This document shows positions 43,355 to 52,046 of a stretch of DNA of 64,000 bases, in pieces. Source of the DNA: Flavobacterium sp. N502536 (GTDB taxonomy: Bacteria > Bacteroidota > Bacteroidia > Flavobacteriales > Flavobacteriaceae). Both the position numbers and the translations under genes were made by a program. The notes beneath the pieces were generated by a model that was given only the letters and a program-made list of their open reading frames with translations, ran no database searches and was not told the origin of the DNA. Every line of letters begins with the position of its first letter. Positions within the stretch are counted from its first letter, which is position 1. The stretch lies in contig NZ_CP110011.1 in NCBI RefSeq assembly GCF_025947345.1, positions 868,001 to 932,000 of the forward strand, read 5' to 3'.

Positions 43355-44938
43355 TTATATCTGGGATTTTGTTTGAATATTATTTAAGGTTCTTAAAATC
43401 TGTAATGGATTTTCATTTTGCAATTCTGCAGGCAACAATTCATCTGGCCAATTCTGATAGCTAAATGGTCGTACCCAGCGATAGACTGCATGAATTCCAA
43501 CCGCAGTAAATCTCGAATCAGAAGAGGCCGGATAAGGACCTCCGTGAATCATTGAAGGACAAACCTCAACTCCTGTAGGAACTCCGTTAAAAATCAATCT
43601 TCCTACTTTGTTCTGCATCGCTGCAATGAGTTCTTCCTGATCTTTTAATTCTTCAGATTCTCCAATAATTGTTCCTGTTAATTGTCCGTCTAACTGATTG
43701 ACGATTTTTAACAGCTGTTGCTCATCGTCGCATTGTACCAGTACCGAAACAGGTCCGAAAACCTCATGGCTTAAGGTTTTATTTTCTAAGAACGTTTTTC
43801 CGTCTACCGTAAGCACTTTTTGTACCCCGTAATTTGGTGCTGCTTCACCTTTGTATTCTGCAATTTTGGTAACTCCATTTTGAGCTATCAGCGCTGCCGA
43901 TCCTTCTTCAAAACCTTCTTTCATTGAAGGATGCAACATACAAAATGGTTCTATTTTTTCAATGGCCTGAGTTAATTCTTCCGAAAATTTATTTAATTCG
44001 GCTCCCTTAATTCCAAACAACAATCCCGGATTGGTACAAAACTGACCTGCTCCAAGCGTAATGGATCCCGCATAGGCAGTAGCCCATTTTTGACTGTTTA
44101 CCGCTACTGCTTTTGGCAAAAGTACTACCGGGTTCACACTTCCCATTTCGGCAAAAACCGGAATAGGTTCTGGTCGCTGTGCTGCAAGATCAAACAAAGC
44201 TCTTCCGGCACGAATACTTCCTGTAAAACCAACCGCTTTCACCAATGGATGTTTCACCAATGCAGTTCCAAGTGTTGTTCCTCCACCAATAAGATTGGAG
44301 AAAACTCCTTCGGGCATATTTGTTTTTTGCGCTGCTTTGATAATCGCTGAGGCAACCATTTCACCGGTTCCTATATGCATGGAGTGACTTTTTACAATCA
44401 CAGGACAACCTGCTGCTAAAGCCGAAGCCGTATCGCCGCCAGCTGTTGAAAATGCAAACGGAAAATTACTGGATCCAAAAACCACAACTGGGCCTAAGGG
44501 TACCAAAATTTTACGCAAATCTTCTTTTGGCGCAGGAACTCTGTCCGTTATTGCCGTATCAATTGCAGCCTGAACCCAGCTCCCTTCAATGAGCATTTGG
44601 GCAAACGCGCGTAGCTGACCAACCATTCTTCCGCGTTCTCCCTCTGCTCTGCCCATTGGAAAGCCGGATTCACTGCAATACTGAACTAACAAATCATTTC
44701 CTAAAGCTACGATTTCATCTGCAATAGCATTTAAAAAACCTGCTCTTTCAAGACCTGAACTTTTTTTATAGGTACCAAACGCCTGATGCGCCAAAGCAAC
44801 TGTTTCTTCAATTTCTTCAGGAGTTGCTTCTGTAAAAACCCAGGGATTTTCGACATTAAGCTGCGGATTAAACGTTTTGAATGTCTTATCACCAGCGGCC
44901 TTAAGTGTACTTCCCACGTAATTTTTTCCTGTAATCAT
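43355..44938 (-). CDS. 2,5-dioxovalerate (alpha-ketoglutarate semialdehyde) dehydrogenase
   Basis: This 527-residue aldehyde dehydrogenase belongs to the longer NADP-type group. Catalytic residues are visible: Glu264 in VFAEMGSVNPVVL and Cys301 in LGAGQFCTNPGLLF. Also present are the cofactor region GPVVVFGSSNFPFAFSTAGGDTASALAAGCPVIVK and HEVFGPVSVLVQ. These fit the type III KGSADH enzymes of hydroxyproline pathways. It oxidises alpha-ketoglutarate semialdehyde to 2-oxoglutarate, the last step, delivering carbon to the TCA cycle. It lies 81 bases after the deaminase and 3 before the epimerase. Confidence 0.9.
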   Translation of the reverse strand: MITGKNYVGSTLKAAGDKTFKTFNPQLNVENPWVFTEATPEEIEETVALAHQAFGTYKKSSGLERAGFLNAIADEIVALGNDLLVQYCSESGFPMGRAEGERGRMVGQLRAFAQMLIEGSWVQAAIDTAITDRVPAPKEDLRKILVPLGPVVVFGSSNFPFAFSTAGGDTASALAAGCPVIVKSHSMHIGTGEMVASAIIKAAQKTNMPEGVFSNLIGGGTTLGTALVKHPLVKAVGFTGSIRAGRALFDLAAQRPEPIPVFAEMGSVNPVVLLPKAVAVNSQKWATAYAGSITLGAGQFCTNPGLLFGIKGAELNKFSEELTQAIEKIEPFCMLHPSMKEGFEEGSAALIAQNGVTKIAEYKGEAAPNYGVQKVLTVDGKTFLENKTLSHEVFGPVSVLVQCDDEQQLLKIVNQLDGQLTGTIIGESEELKDQEELIAAMQNKVGRLIFNGVPTGVEVCPSMIHGGPYPASSDSRFTAVGIHAVYRWVRPFSYQNWPDELLPAELQNENPLQILRTLNNIQTKSQI

Positions 44939-45019
44939 ATTTCTTTTTTGTTGTTTGAATAAATACTTTACAATTCTTAAAAGAAGAAATTTGTAAAACC
45001 AATTGTTTTCAGCGTACGT

Positions 45020-45934
45020 TTACAAGTTTTTATAATCAGGCAAAGTAGGTCTTGATTCTAAAGATCTGGCAATAATTCCCAAAACTTCTTCTCTATCCGC
45101 TCCCTGAAGCGGTAATCTCGGTGCACGAACATATTCTGTTCCAATACCTGTTGCTACTTCTGCAAGCTTAATATTTTGCACTAAAAATGAATTGATATCT
45201 AACTCTAATAAAGGAAGAAACCATCTGTATATTTTTAAGGCTTCGTCAATTCGGCCTGCTTTAGCCAATTTGTATATCGCAACAGTTTCTTTTGGGAAAG
45301 CACATACCAAGCCTGAAACCCATCCGTCAGACCCCATTAGTAAACTTTCTAAAGCCAGCGTATCTACACCTGATAAAATCTTTAATCGATCGCCAAAACG
45401 GTTAATCATTCTGGTTACATTCGAAATATCTCTTGTTGATTCTTTTACTGCCTGAATGTTATCAAATTTTAACAATTCTTCAAACATATCCAATGTAACT
45501 TCAATTTTATAATCTACCGGATTGTTATATATCATTATTGGAAGTGAAGTATTTTTTGCCACTTCAGAAAAATACGTTACCGTTTCAAAATCAGAAGCTT
45601 TGTAACGCATTGGAGGCAGCATCATCAATCCTTTTGCTCCATCTTTTTCTGCTTTATTGGCTGCTAAAATTGCAGCACGTGTAGTTTGTTCTGCAATATT
45701 CATAATTACCGGCACCTGGTTGTTTACCATGCTAACGGTACCTTTTACCAATTCACTTCTCTCTTCTTCTAAAAGAGTGCTGGCTTCTCCTAATGTTCCG
45801 CCAAGAATTATTCCTTCAACACCTGCTTCTAATTGTGCTTGTAAATTAACTTCAAACATTCTGAAGTCTAGTTTATCATCTGCAGTAAATTTTGTTGTTA
45901 CTGCCGGCATTACGCCTTTCCATTGAATACTCAT
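45020..45934 (-). CDS. 1-pyrroline-4-hydroxy-2-carboxylate deaminase (DapA family)
   Basis: From the ATG at 45934 (MSIQWKGVMPAVTT) the protein has 304 residues, a normal DapA-superfamily length. An upstream in-frame ATG at 45958 adds eight residues and overlaps the predicted -7 box, so it is rejected. The Schiff-base Lys164 lies in NIQAVKESTRD, the partner Tyr136 in PIMIYNNPVDY, and GGTLGE (45-50) replaces the GGTTGE of true DapA. It opens and deaminates the cyclic imine to alpha-ketoglutarate semialdehyde, the third step. The assignment rests on the operon, since dihydrodipicolinate synthase and other aldolases look alike by motif. It is the first gene of the operon. Confidence 0.87.
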   Translation of the reverse strand: MSIQWKGVMPAVTTKFTADDKLDFRMFEVNLQAQLEAGVEGIILGGTLGEASTLLEEERSELVKGTVSMVNNQVPVIMNIAEQTTRAAILAANKAEKDGAKGLMMLPPMRYKASDFETVTYFSEVAKNTSLPIMIYNNPVDYKIEVTLDMFEELLKFDNIQAVKESTRDISNVTRMINRFGDRLKILSGVDTLALESLLMGSDGWVSGLVCAFPKETVAIYKLAKAGRIDEALKIYRWFLPLLELDINSFLVQNIKLAEVATGIGTEYVRAPRLPLQGADREEVLGIIARSLESRPTLPDYKNL

Positions 45935-45955
45935 AATATCGATTTTAATTAAAAC

Positions 45956-46020
45956 CAAAATTATTTATATTGAACAAAGCAGGAGGATTAAAAATTACCT
46001 CAAAACAATACTATATTACC
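45956..46020 (-). promoter_or_regulatory. Hydroxyproline operon promoter with tandem ATTACC operator
   Basis: The minus strand has a perfect -7 box TAATTTTG (45956-45963) 22 bases before the ATG. Upstream lie two ATTACC half-sites (45994-45999 and 46015-46020), same orientation, 21 bp apart, the nearer one 31 bp from the -7 box. The 15 bases between the half-sites are 10/15 identical to those at the susC promoter. No -33 element is seen at the usual place, which suggests activator dependence; the divergent AraC-type gene is the obvious candidate. Confidence 0.7.
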
Positions 46021-46082
46021 CTATATAAGACGATTACACAAAAAACCAACTAATATATTGCTATTTTTTTGACAAAATAAAA

Positions 46083-46090
46083 TATATTTG
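46083..46090 (+). promoter_or_regulatory. Predicted -7 box (TATATTTG) of the AraC-family gene
   Basis: TATATTTG lies 23 bases before the ATG at 46113. An ATTG 22 bases upstream could be a weak -33. The operator (45994-46020) lies between this promoter and the divergent operon promoter. Confidence 0.55.
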
Positions 46091-46112
46091 AAGTAACTAA
46101 CCTTGACCAACC

Positions 46113-46958
46113 ATGAAAGTTTTTCCATTTAAAATCCCCAAATCTGGAGAGGATCCTCTTATATATCAAGAGGATAGAGAGATCGTTTTTTACGACAAAC
46201 TCCATCAACACGAAGAAATTCAAATTAGTTTTATCGAAAAAGGGCAGGGCGCCATTTTTGCCGGCGACACCATTTCGCACTATCGCGAGGGAGACATTTT
46301 AATGATTGGCAGCAATTTACCACACGTTTTCAGAAGTGAAGTATACGAAAACGAATCTTCCATCATGCGCACCTTGTTTTTTACGACAAACTCTTTCGGA
46401 AAAGAATTCTTCACGCTTACCACTTTCAAAAACATCCATCCTTTTTTGGAAAGTAGTAAAAACGGGTTCATCATTCACAATGCGCCCAAAAAGATTACCA
46501 AGTCGTTTAAAAAGCTAAAAAAAGCCGATAATTACGAACGATTTATACTGTTCTTAGAGATCATCAAATGGCTTTCCAACAGCGACAGAGAGCAGCTCTC
46601 GAATCACCTGTACGACAAAAAGATTACGGATAATGAAGGCAAACGAATGCAGACTGTATTCGAACACGTCATGACCAATTATCAGAAAAACATTAACCTG
46701 GATGAAATTGCTTCGATTGCCAATATGACTAAAAATGCCTTCTGCCGGTATTTTAAAGTCCGGACCAACAAGTCGTTTTTTCAGTTTTTAATCGAAGTGA
46801 GAATTGAACATGCCTCGAAGCTGTTGGCCAACAACAGTGAGCTTTCGGTTCTCGAAATTGCCGAATTATGCGGCTTTAATAACATTTCCAATTTCAACCG
46901 AAAGTTTAAGGAACTAAAGCAGACTTCTCCGTTGCAATATCGGAAACTGAATCTGTAG
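46113..46958 (+). CDS. AraC-family regulator of the hydroxyproline/peptide locus
   Basis: This 281-residue protein has an N-terminal cupin-like sensor domain (~1-130: FYDKLHQHEEIQISFIEKGQGAIFAGDTISHYREGDILMIGSNLPHVFRSE). The C-terminal ~100 residues are an AraC DNA-binding domain: MTNYQKNINLDEIASIANMTKNAFCRYFKVRTNKSFFQFLIEVRIEHASKLL and SVLEIAELCGFNNISNFNRKFKELKQTSPLQYRK. It is divergent to the hydroxyproline operon, and an operator with AraC-type spacing lies between them and also upstream of susC. I infer that it activates both when hydroxyproline or a related compound binds the cupin domain. Confidence 0.93.
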   Translation: MKVFPFKIPKSGEDPLIYQEDREIVFYDKLHQHEEIQISFIEKGQGAIFAGDTISHYREGDILMIGSNLPHVFRSEVYENESSIMRTLFFTTNSFGKEFFTLTTFKNIHPFLESSKNGFIIHNAPKKITKSFKKLKKADNYERFILFLEIIKWLSNSDREQLSNHLYDKKITDNEGKRMQTVFEHVMTNYQKNINLDEIASIANMTKNAFCRYFKVRTNKSFFQFLIEVRIEHASKLLANNSELSVLEIAELCGFNNISNFNRKFKELKQTSPLQYRKLNL

Positions 46959-46974
46959 GCCGTTTACTTTGGCT

Positions 46975-47090
46975 TAACCGCAAGGGACGCAAGGATTTTT
47001 TTCTTGTTAGATTCTATATAAACACAAAGTTCGCAAAGCTATAGATAAAGCTTTGCGAACTTTGCGTAAACCTTAGCGCGCCTTGCGGTT
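46975..47090. repeat. Nested inverted-repeat element, copy 2
   Basis: The outer arms aaccgcaagg (46976-46985) and ccttgcggtt (47081-47090) enclose a perfect 15-bp inner stem, aaagttcgcaaagct (47026-47040) with its complement (47049-47063). The inner stem is identical to that of the element at 25431-25554, while the loop differs, so the stem is conserved and the loop is not. It lies between the convergent AraC and nuclease-like genes. Confidence 0.75.
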
Positions 47091-47097
47091 AAAAAAA

Positions 47098-48144
47098 CTA
47101 TTCAATTGATAACCTAGTCATAATAGGATAATGATCTGAGTTTTCGAAGTCAGGAAAACTTTCAAATTGTTTCACTTTCATTTTACTGTCTGTAAAAATA
47201 TAGTCAATTCGTGCCGGGTAATAACGGAACTTATAGGTTGCTCCAAACCCTTCTCCTGCTTCTTCAAAAGCATCTTTCAGCTTTCCTTTGATATTTCGGT
47301 ACACATACGAAAACGGACTATTGTTCATGTCTCCACAAATAATAATCGGGTTCTTGCACTGTTTGATATTTTCTTTAAAAATCTCAGCCTGCTCCTGCTG
47401 CTGTCTGAATCCTTTACTGATTCGGGTATAAATTAACTGTGATTTCTCCTGATTGACATGATCAATATTATTAGAAATATCACTCACATCCGGCGAAATT
47501 TTTATGGATTGCAGGTGCATGTTGTACACACGAATAACATCTTTTCCTCTTTTGATATCCGCATAAATGACGTTATTGTCTGAGTTTGGGAAAACAATGT
47601 TTCCTTCAAATATGATAGGGAATTTTGAAAAAATGGCCTGACCCGTTTTAATTTTATTTCCGTCAATAAAAATATAGCGGTGCGGGTAGACTTTCAGATC
47701 CAGATGGGCTGAGTTGGAATATTCCTGAATGCAGAGAATGTCGGGATCTTTTTCGTCAATAAAAGCTTTAATATTGGAAGGAATATCATCGCGATCGAGC
47801 CATTTAAATACGTTAAAAAGGCGTACATTATAACTCATCACCGAGAAGTCTTTTTCATCGCGGACGTATTCTTTTGCCGAGAATTTATAAAATTTACTGA
47901 TAAAAGTAATTCCGGTTAGCAGTACCAAACCAGACAAGATAAGTCGTTTTTTAAACTGAATTCCCCAGTAAACGAAGAACAATCCGTTCAGAACGAAAAA
48001 AGCCGGCATAAAGAGCGTTAGAACCGACAGTAGCGGAAAACTCTTTGGTGCCAGAAAGGGTAAAATATAAATACTAAACGTCAGTACAGTTAGCACTATA
48101 TTCAAAAAGAACATTATTTTATTAAACCATGAAAGGTTTTTCAT
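47098..48144 (-). CDS. Membrane-anchored endonuclease/exonuclease/phosphatase family protein
   Basis: This 348-residue protein has three N-terminal hydrophobic segments (IMFFLNIVLTVLTFSIYILPFLA, LSVLTLFMPAFFVLNGLFFVYW, LILSGLVLLTGITFI). A DNase I-like domain follows: FSVMSYNVRLFN, DILCIQEYSNSA (metal Glu), IIICGDMNNSPFSYVYR and the closing SDHYPIMTRLSIE (catalytic Asp-His). The family includes nucleases, sphingomyelinases and inositol phosphatases, so the substrate cannot be read from the motif. It is the last gene of a mutL-rhomboid-rhomboid run, 18 bases after the second rhomboid gene. Confidence 0.88.
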   Translation of the reverse strand: MKNLSWFNKIMFFLNIVLTVLTFSIYILPFLAPKSFPLLSVLTLFMPAFFVLNGLFFVYWGIQFKKRLILSGLVLLTGITFISKFYKFSAKEYVRDEKDFSVMSYNVRLFNVFKWLDRDDIPSNIKAFIDEKDPDILCIQEYSNSAHLDLKVYPHRYIFIDGNKIKTGQAIFSKFPIIFEGNIVFPNSDNNVIYADIKRGKDVIRVYNMHLQSIKISPDVSDISNNIDHVNQEKSQLIYTRISKGFRQQQEQAEIFKENIKQCKNPIIICGDMNNSPFSYVYRNIKGKLKDAFEEAGEGFGATYKFRYYPARIDYIFTDSKMKVKQFESFPDFENSDHYPIMTRLSIE

Positions 48145-48162
48145 ATTGTGGCCCTAAAACGA

Positions 48163-49026
48163 TTATTTTCCAGCTTTAAATAAAAACTCTTTTTCTTCTT
48201 TGGTCAGACAATCATAACCAGACTGGCTGATTTTGTCTAAAATTTCATCAATCTGTTGTTGCGTTTTGTCTTTCGTAACAATTCTTGACGTCACTTTTTC
48301 AGTAGGTTTTTTGTAATTTTTATGTACTTTGGTGAAAGGGGTCGATGGGGATTTTCTAAAAAGATTGGCAAAGAAATCTAAGGTTCTCGAAACAATTTTA
48401 CTCAGATCGGTACCGTTTTGCAACAGCTTCATAAAAAGAAATCCGAAGAATGCTCCTGCCAGGTGCGAGATATGTCCGCCGGTATTGTCTAAACGAAACT
48501 GCATTAAATCTAAAACCAAAATGACAGCGGTAATGTGCCAAAGCTTAACATTTCCGATAAGCAGCAAACGTACATTCATGAGAGGCTGATAGGTTGTAAC
48601 TCCCACCAAAATAGCCATGATGGCTGCCGATGCTCCTACAATAGGTGCCGAAATATTTAAGAAATAAAAACTCAATGCAAAAACAATTCCGGAGAAAATA
48701 GCTCCTAAAATATACAGTCCGAGATATTGCTTCTGCGTAAAGAAAGTCAGGAATAAATTACTTGCAAAATTTAAAACCATCATATTAAACAACAGATGCA
48801 GAAAACCATAATGAAAGAAAGCATACGTTAGAAACGTCCAGGGTTTGAACATAAAAACCGCAGGGTCTGACGACAGTGCCAACCAGTTTGGAAATGCAAA
48901 CTGAGCATTAGAAAAATTATAAAAAAACACTAACGAAATCAGGAAACAGCCAATGTTCCAATAAATAACACGCAGGGCTATTCCGCCTAATCTGTATTGT
49001 AGTTTTAAATCGTCCAGAATATTCAT
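48163..49026 (-). CDS. Rhomboid-family intramembrane serine protease (second of two)
   Basis: This 287-residue protein has six or seven membrane segments. The catalytic dyad is visible: Ser in ISAPIVGASAAIMAILVG and His in GGHISHLAGAFFGFLFMKLL. FFHYGFLHLLFNMMVLNFASNLF is the conserved L1-TM2 region with its H-x-x-x-N. A basic cytoplasmic tail of about 75 residues (KSPSTPFTKVHKNYKKP...) follows. It cleaves membrane proteins inside the bilayer; the targets are unknown. It lies 43 bases after the other rhomboid gene. Confidence 0.92.
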   Translation of the reverse strand: MNILDDLKLQYRLGGIALRVIYWNIGCFLISLVFFYNFSNAQFAFPNWLALSSDPAVFMFKPWTFLTYAFFHYGFLHLLFNMMVLNFASNLFLTFFTQKQYLGLYILGAIFSGIVFALSFYFLNISAPIVGASAAIMAILVGVTTYQPLMNVRLLLIGNVKLWHITAVILVLDLMQFRLDNTGGHISHLAGAFFGFLFMKLLQNGTDLSKIVSRTLDFFANLFRKSPSTPFTKVHKNYKKPTEKVTSRIVTKDKTQQQIDEILDKISQSGYDCLTKEEKEFLFKAGK

Positions 49027-49069
49027 AAAAGCTTTCTTTAGTTTTTATTTGCAATATTAAAGTTAAAAA

Positions 49070-49885
49070 TTAATTCCAACGGTTGTTATTAAACTGATTC
49101 TTTTTCCAGTACCACATCATAAAATACCCAATCACTGCTCCACCAATATGGGCAAAATGAGCAATTCCTGTGCCTCCTCCTCCAAAGATAGAATCTCCTT
49201 TAAAACCTAAAAATAAATCAATTGCCAAAATTCCAGGCACAAAATATTTTGCTTTAATCGGAATCGGTATAAACATTAAAGCCAGCTCTGCATTTGGAAA
49301 CATAAAAGCAAAAGCAACTAAAAGTCCGTAAATAGCACCGGAAGCTCCTACCATTGGCACCTGAGTAATTACAGAGGCTTCAAATAATCCTTTAAATCCG
49401 GCTTCATCAAGATTGGTCTTTCCAACCTTCTCTAATATTGGTTTAATTTGTTCTAAAAACAAATCTGCCCTAAAGTTGACTCCATCACTAAAATTTACAT
49501 TTAAGATCTGATGTAATGTTGCATCCGACAAACCTAAACTTCTTACTGGTTCTAAAGCCGACTGAAATTGTAAATAGTTTACTCCTATTTGTAATAAAGC
49601 AGCACCTAATCCACAAGAAATATAAAAGAAGATAAATTTCTTACCACCCCAAAAATGTTCCAGGGCCGAACCAAAAGAAACCATAGCAAACATATTGAAA
49701 GCAATATGCAAAATACCTCCATGCATAAACATGTGAGTGATAGGTTGCCAAAGCTTAAAAAAGTCACTTTCCGGAAAAAAAAGAGCAAAAAACTGTTCGG
49801 AAACCGGCACTAGCTGGGCACCTATAAAAAATATGATATTAATTATAAGCAGTTGTTTTACTACAGGAGTCATATTATTCATCAT
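49070..49885 (-). CDS. Rhomboid-family intramembrane serine protease (first of two)
   Basis: This 271-residue protein has the same fold as its neighbour: HMFMHGGILHIAFNMFAMVSFGSALEHFWG, catalytic Ser in VPMVGASGAIYGLLVAFAFMFPNAELAL, and catalytic His in AHFAHIGGAVIGYFMMW. Between TM2 and TM4 it carries an insertion of about 70 residues (SALEPVRSLGLSDATLHQILN...LDEAGFKGLFE) that the other rhomboid lacks. The ATG overlaps the mutL stop by 4 bases (ATGA), so translation is probably coupled to mutL. Confidence 0.93.
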   Translation of the reverse strand: MMNNMTPVVKQLLIINIIFFIGAQLVPVSEQFFALFFPESDFFKLWQPITHMFMHGGILHIAFNMFAMVSFGSALEHFWGGKKFIFFYISCGLGAALLQIGVNYLQFQSALEPVRSLGLSDATLHQILNVNFSDGVNFRADLFLEQIKPILEKVGKTNLDEAGFKGLFEASVITQVPMVGASGAIYGLLVAFAFMFPNAELALMFIPIPIKAKYFVPGILAIDLFLGFKGDSIFGGGGTGIAHFAHIGGAVIGYFMMWYWKKNQFNNNRWN

Positions 49886-51828
49886 AAGGCAAACTTTTTA
49901 TCAATATCTTCCACACGCATGGTGATGAAAGTAGGTTTTTGAAAAGGTGATATGTTTGGATCTTTACAGGCAAATAATCCGTTTACCAGATTATCCTGTT
50001 CTTTTTCGGTTAAATACGATCCGGTTTTAACCGCTAAACTTTTTGCCATTGATTTCGCAATGGTATCATTCTGACTGTAACTGTTGGCCGGAATTCCGTC
50101 CTGCAAATCACTTAGTAATTGTTCGATAACAAGCGAAACTTCACTTTCGGTAATATTTACCGGAATACCCGAAATCACGATATGATCGGTCTGTGCATTT
50201 TCAAAAACAAAACCAGTTGTTTCCAAAGAAGGTTTCAGTTCTTCGATCAGTTTCATTTCGGCCGCGGAATAAAATAAATCCAACGGGAACAATAATTGCT
50301 GACTCGAAGCCTGATTTACGGTCATATTCAATAAAAACTGCTCGTACAAAATACGCTGATGTGCTCTTTGCTGATCGACAATCACCATTCCGGATTTGAT
50401 TGGCGAAACAATATATTTTTTATGAATCTGATACGTTCCCTGACTCGCCTGTTCAATCTCGTTGTCGTTAAACAGCGACGAGGTTACTTCTTCATTTTCG
50501 AATGTAAATGGAGAACTTTCGATACTCTCCGTTTCTAAGCCTACATACAAACTTTCCCAGCTTGCTGTAGGTTCTACTCTTTTCGAATAACCCGAATACG
50601 AACCGCCTCCTGAACTATAGCCCGAACCAGACCCGGAACTCGATCCTGATCCTGATCCTGATCCACCACTAAAACCAGAGCCTGACGCTGATTTCGAATA
50701 ATGCTGATTGGTCTTGTCGTCTGTAAACGGATTAAAAGTACCATCTACCTGAATCGTTGGTGTTTCGGCTTCTAAATCTTTATAATGGTAAGGGGTATCT
50801 AAATTGGCATCGCGGTCAAAATCTAAAACCGGCGCCACATTAAACTGCCCTAAACTGTGTTTTATCGAGGCTCTTAAAATAGCATATAAGGCCTGCTCAT
50901 CATCAAACTTAATTTCTGTTTTAGTTGGATGAATGTTGATATCGATGGTATTTGGCGGAACTTGCAGGTATAAAAAATAACTGGGCTGCGAACCGTCTTT
51001 CAAAAGTCCGTCATAAGCCGCCATGACAGCATGATGCAGATAACCGCTTTTAATGAAACGATCGTTGACAAAGAAGAATTGTTCTCCTCTGTTTTTCTTC
51101 GCAAACTCAGGTTTACATACAAATCCCTGAACGTTGATTATTTCTGTATCTTCACTAACCGGAACTAATTTTTCATTGGTTTTACCGGACATGATTCCGA
51201 CAATACGCTGACGATAACCTGCCGCAGGCAAATTATACATTTCGCTTCCGTTGTGATAAAAACTAAAATGAATATTGGGGTGTGCCAAAGCCACACGCTG
51301 AAACTCATCCATCACATGACGAAATTCAACGGTATCCGACTTTAAGAAATTACGGCGGGCCGGAATATTAAAAAATAAATTTTTAACCGCAAACGATGTT
51401 CCTTTTGGAAGAACGGCCACTTCCTGCGACACAAATTTACTTCCTTCGATTACAATATGCGTTCCCAGCTCATCCTGTTCCTGCTTGGTTTTCATTTCCA
51501 TGTGCGCAATCGCAGCGATAGAAGCCAGTGCTTCTCCACGGAAACCTTTGGTTCCGAGTGAAAACAAATCTTCGGCCTGACGAATTTTTGAAGTAGCATG
51601 ACGTGCAAAACACAAACGTGCATCGGTCACCGTCATTCCAACTCCGTTATCAATAACCTGAACTAACGATTTTCCGGCATCTTTAATAATCAATTTAATG
51701 TCAGTTGCTTTCGCATCAACAGCATTTTCTAACAGCTCTTTTACAACCGAAGCAGGTCTTTGAACCACCTCTCCGGCAGCAATTTGATTCGCAACGTGAT
51801 CAGGAAGTAATTGAATGATACTCGACAT
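49882..51828 (-). CDS. mutL: DNA mismatch repair protein MutL
   Basis: This 648-residue protein has a GHKL ATPase domain: QIAAGEVVQRPASVVKELLENAVDAKAT, IIKDAGKSLVQVIDNGVGM and FARHATSKI...GFRGEALASIAAI. The transducer domain contains NDRFIKSGYLHHAVMAAYDGLL and INIHPTKTEIKF. Residues ~385-425 are a Ser/Gly/Tyr-rich linker (GSGSGSGSSSGSGSGYSSG). The C-terminal dimerisation domain begins near KYIVSPIKSGMVIVDQQRAHQR (Asp485). There the endonuclease motif DQHA(x)2E(x)4E is altered (DQQRAHQRILYE), and no CPHGRP-type metal motif is seen near the end (ISPFQKP instead), so nicking activity is doubtful. It couples MutS recognition to repair. Confidence 0.96.
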   Translation of the reverse strand: MSSIIQLLPDHVANQIAAGEVVQRPASVVKELLENAVDAKATDIKLIIKDAGKSLVQVIDNGVGMTVTDARLCFARHATSKIRQAEDLFSLGTKGFRGEALASIAAIAHMEMKTKQEQDELGTHIVIEGSKFVSQEVAVLPKGTSFAVKNLFFNIPARRNFLKSDTVEFRHVMDEFQRVALAHPNIHFSFYHNGSEMYNLPAAGYRQRIVGIMSGKTNEKLVPVSEDTEIINVQGFVCKPEFAKKNRGEQFFFVNDRFIKSGYLHHAVMAAYDGLLKDGSQPSYFLYLQVPPNTIDINIHPTKTEIKFDDEQALYAILRASIKHSLGQFNVAPVLDFDRDANLDTPYHYKDLEAETPTIQVDGTFNPFTDDKTNQHYSKSASGSGFSGGSGSGSGSSSGSGSGYSSGGGSYSGYSKRVEPTASWESLYVGLETESIESSPFTFENEEVTSSLFNDNEIEQASQGTYQIHKKYIVSPIKSGMVIVDQQRAHQRILYEQFLLNMTVNQASSQQLLFPLDLFYSAAEMKLIEELKPSLETTGFVFENAQTDHIVISGIPVNITESEVSLVIEQLLSDLQDGIPANSYSQNDTIAKSMAKSLAVKTGSYLTEKEQDNLVNGLFACKDPNISPFQKPTFITMRVEDIDKKFAL

Positions 51829-51989
51829 TAAAAAATTTGGGTTAAAGGTTGTCCGTTGATTTTATTGAAATTAATCCGTAAAATCTCGGGGTAATATAAT
51901 TAATTGTGTCCTGGTTTTTTAAACCAAGGTGTACAAATTTAATGAATTTCTGTTGGGTTTTAGAATAACAGCTATCATAAAAAAAACAA

Positions 51990-52023
51990 AAAACCTATAC
52001 TATTTTTACACAGTATAGGTTTT
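51990..52023 (-). terminator. Terminator of ribH
   Basis: aaaacctatact and agtataggtttt form a perfect 12-bp stem around a 10-base loop. On the minus strand a T-rich run follows. It lies 23 bases after the ribH stop. Confidence 0.8.
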
Positions 52024-52046
52024 AGTATCTTTAAAACAATTGTGTT

